Source of the DNA: Alphaproteobacteria bacterium
Lineage (GTDB): Bacteria; Pseudomonadota; Alphaproteobacteria; UBA9219; RGZA01
Length of the DNA: 46,695 nt
Assembly (NCBI GenBank): GCA_033762625.1
Contig: JANRLI010000020.1
Coordinates: forward strand, 1-46,695
Reading direction: 5' to 3'
Shown in pieces: positions 44,929 to 46,695 of this stretch. Both the position numbers and the translations under genes were made by a program. The notes below the pieces were generated by a model. It was given only the letters and a program-made list of their open reading frames with translations, did no database searches and had not been told where the DNA came from. Numbering within the stretch: position 1 is the stretch's first letter; each line of letters starts with the position of its first letter.

Positions 44929-46221
44929 CTAGGCAAAAACGCGAGAAAAGATTGTATCAACCTGCGCGGAATAAGCCTTTTCGTCAAACAACGAATCAAT
45001 CTGCTGCGTAGTTAGCGACATCATGATATCTGCATCTTTCAAGAGAATATCTTTGAGCTGCCCACCATGTTCCCAAATCTGCATGGCGCTTGCCTGAACT
45101 TTCTTATACGCATCTTCACGGCTAATACCGGCTTGGGTAAGGGCAAGTAACACGCGCTGCGAGAAATGAATACCGCCAAGGCTATCCAAATTCTTGCGCA
45201 TGTTCTCTGGGCACACAATCAAATCACGCATCATACCGGTTAACCGGGCAAGGGCGAAATCAAGTGCAATGGTTGCGTCTGGTGCAAACACACGTTCAAC
45301 AGCGGAATGTGAAATATCACGTTCATGCCATAACGCCACGTTTTCCATTGCCGGATTAACTGCCGCACGCACAATACGTGCAAGTCCTGTAAGGTTTTCC
45401 GACAATACCGGGTTTTTCTTATGTGGCATGGCGGATGAACCTTTTTGCCCTTTGGCAAAAAATTCCTGCGCTTCGCGCACTTCGGTGCGTTGCAAATGCC
45501 GTACTTCAATGGCCAGATTTTCAATCGAACCAGCAATGACGCCCAAGGTCGCAAAGAACATGGCGTGGCGGTCACGCGGGATGACTTGTGTTGAAACAGG
45601 TTCAACCGATAAACCCATTTTTTCAGCCACATATTTTTCTACAAACGGATCAATGGTCGCAAATGTTCCAACGGCGCCAGAAATCGCGCACGTCGCAACA
45701 TCATTGCGGGCTGCCACAAGGCGTTCGCGGTTGCGCTTAAATGCTGCGTAATGCCCCGCCAGTTTCAAACCGAATGTTGTTGGCTCGGCATGAATGCCGT
45801 GGCTGCGGCCAATGGTCATCGTATATTTATGTTCCATCGCACGCTTTTTCAGCGCATCCAGTAAATCATCCAAATCTTTTATCAGCAAATCTGCGGCTTG
45901 CTTCAATTGGAACGACAAGGTGGTGTCCAGTACATCGCTGGATGTCATGCCTTGGTGCACAAAGCGCGCATGCTCGCCGATTGATTCAGCTAGATTGGTA
46001 AGAAACGCCAACACATCATGCTTGGTTTCTTTCTCAATTTCGTCAATGCGCGCCGCGTTGAATTTACCCTTGGCCCACACTGCTGCGGCTGACTCCTTGG
46101 GGATTACACCAAGTTGTGCTTGAGCATCACAGGCATGTGCTTCAATTTCGAACCAAATACGGAACTTGTTATCCGGCTCCCAAATTTGGGTCATTTCCGG
46201 ACGGGAATATCGTGGTATCAT
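44929..46221 (-). CDS. purB: Adenylosuccinate lyase
   Basis: A 430-residue fumarase/aspartase-superfamily lyase that acts twice in purine synthesis: SAICAR to AICAR + fumarate, and adenylosuccinate to AMP + fumarate. The signature GSSAMPHKKNP is present, with the catalytic Ser in the SSAMPHK loop and TSSDVLDTTL and GRSHGIHAEPTTFG as further active-site blocks. The start MIPRYSRPEMTQIW is usual for bacterial PurB. It is on the same strand as purC-purS-purQ-purL but separated from them by unrelated genes; in compact alphaproteobacterial loci it lies next to DUF1476-purC. Confidence 0.97.
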   Translation of the reverse strand: MIPRYSRPEMTQIWEPDNKFRIWFEIEAHACDAQAQLGVIPKESAAAVWAKGKFNAARIDEIEKETKHDVLAFLTNLAESIGEHARFVHQGMTSSDVLDTTLSFQLKQAADLLIKDLDDLLDALKKRAMEHKYTMTIGRSHGIHAEPTTFGLKLAGHYAAFKRNRERLVAARNDVATCAISGAVGTFATIDPFVEKYVAEKMGLSVEPVSTQVIPRDRHAMFFATLGVIAGSIENLAIEVRHLQRTEVREAQEFFAKGQKGSSAMPHKKNPVLSENLTGLARIVRAAVNPAMENVALWHERDISHSAVERVFAPDATIALDFALARLTGMMRDLIVCPENMRKNLDSLGGIHFSQRVLLALTQAGISREDAYKKVQASAMQIWEHGGQLKDILLKDADIMMSLTTQQIDSLFDEKAYSAQVDTIFSRVFA

Positions 46222-46245
46222 GGCTTATCTCAAGGGTAGCTTACA

Positions 46246-46695
46246 TTAAGGGTAACGCTGACGGGTTTCCGCTGGTGATGTACCGCCATCGCCAAAGGTC
46301 TCATCCATTGGCCCTTTATACGGATATTCGTCTGGATAGCTAGGGAGATTATCAATGGTAACGGCACATTGTACGCCGCCAGGGGTATTTAACCGGCCGC
46401 TGCACGCCGAAGGCTCCCAGCCGCGCCAACGCATACATTCAATTAAAACGCCATTCGGTGATGTGGAGCAGCCTATCGCTCCGTCAACGCGCATAGCGGA
46501 TGTTTCCGCAAGGCGGCCTTGGTCGGGAACCAAGGTTGCCATTTCCTGATGCGGCACGGTAATAGGGTAATTTGCGCATTTGCATTGCGCCAAATCGTAA
46601 TTCAGTTTTTGCGCAGCCTGTCCACTTGCTAGAAAAACATTGGGATTACTGATAGGGCGCCAGAAATTCAAAACCGCAGGTTGTGGGGGTGGTTT
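46246..46695 (-). CDS. Cysteine-rich hypothetical protein, 5' end truncated by window edge
   Basis: The frame is open to the right edge; at least 149 residues, stop at 46246. The visible part starts KPPPQPAVLNFWRP, so the N-terminus (probably a signal peptide or lipobox and a Pro-rich linker) lies outside the window. Landmarks are YDLAQCKCANYP, GCSTSPNGVLIECMRWRGWEPSACSG and a Pro/Tyr-rich tail. Five to six Cys suggest an exported, disulphide-bonded protein. I do not recognise a family. It ends 24 bases upstream of purB. Confidence 0.65.
   Translation of the reverse strand, partial: KPPPQPAVLNFWRPISNPNVFLASGQAAQKLNYDLAQCKCANYPITVPHQEMATLVPDQGRLAETSAMRVDGAIGCSTSPNGVLIECMRWRGWEPSACSGRLNTPGGVQCAVTIDNLPSYPDEYPYKGPMDETFGDGGTSPAETRQRYP

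Noticed and set aside
1-46695. CRISPR arrays, insertion sequences, tRNA, rRNA, prophage or attachment sites
   Set aside because: No regularly spaced direct repeats, transposase, integrase or phage-type proteins, and no recognisable tRNA or rRNA stretches were found by reading both strands.

Overview
The window reads as a chromosomal segment of an alphaproteobacterium with modest GC content (by eye, mid to upper 40s per cent). The evidence is gene order and family type. There is a tatA-tatB-tatC-serS-M23 peptidase-DUF815 block. An alphaproteobacterial-type ribosomal protein S4 is present. DUF1476 (the ATP synthase inhibitor zeta) stands divergent to purC, and a purC-purS-purQ-purL series leads into a BolA/monothiol glutaredoxin pair, with purB further upstream. 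The secreted subtilase has a C-terminus of a kind I associate with alphaproteobacteria. I cannot name the species; a free-living or predatory lineage near Micavibrionales/Rhodospirillales is only a guess. I see no insertion sequences, prophage, CRISPR array, rRNA or tRNA.

Layout. Bases 245-5265 (+): an orphan lipoprotein, the Tat translocase, seryl-tRNA synthetase and a LysM/M23 lipoprotein whose metal site is broken (NlpD-like). Bases 5266-14787 are surface-polysaccharide genes on both strands: a WbpL-like phosphosugar transferase and WbpM-like dehydratase in one minus-strand operon with a DUF815 ATPase, a GT2 glycosyltransferase, an SDR-like protein and a large multidomain glycosyltransferase, with ilvD among them. 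Bases 14959-23113 hold a diiron ferritin-like protein, a single-chain glycyl-tRNA synthetase, a divergent Nudix protein, pyruvate phosphate dikinase and a chemoreceptor-like membrane protein with a degenerate signalling tip. Bases 23117-26379 (-) are an ispB / unknown / terC operon, facing trmN6 (+).

Bases 27571-31025: rpsD, a copper-chaperone-like protein lacking its usual ligands, a secreted HtrA-type protease without a PDZ domain, a small secreted protein and the CGFS glutaredoxin. Bases 31169-38102 (-) are the purine block (purC, purS, purQ, purL), interrupted by two envelope genes between purS and purQ and followed by DUF2157/GDYXXLXY and bolA. Bases 38326-46695 hold the zeta inhibitor, a 949-residue subtilase, three poorly known genes (one an exported cysteine-repeat protein), purB and a truncated cysteine-rich gene running off the right edge.

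The window is mostly housekeeping (purine synthesis, translation, Tat export, quinone side chain, Fe-S maintenance, branched-chain amino acids) interleaved with envelope and secreted proteins. Convergent genes are packed so tightly that stop codons abut or overlap at several junctions. No clearly new multigene system can be demonstrated. The best candidates for novelty are the secreted/orphan group beside purB, the single-chain GlyRS beside ppdK, the tri-domain glycosyltransferase, and several proteins that keep a fold but have lost catalytic or metal-binding residues.
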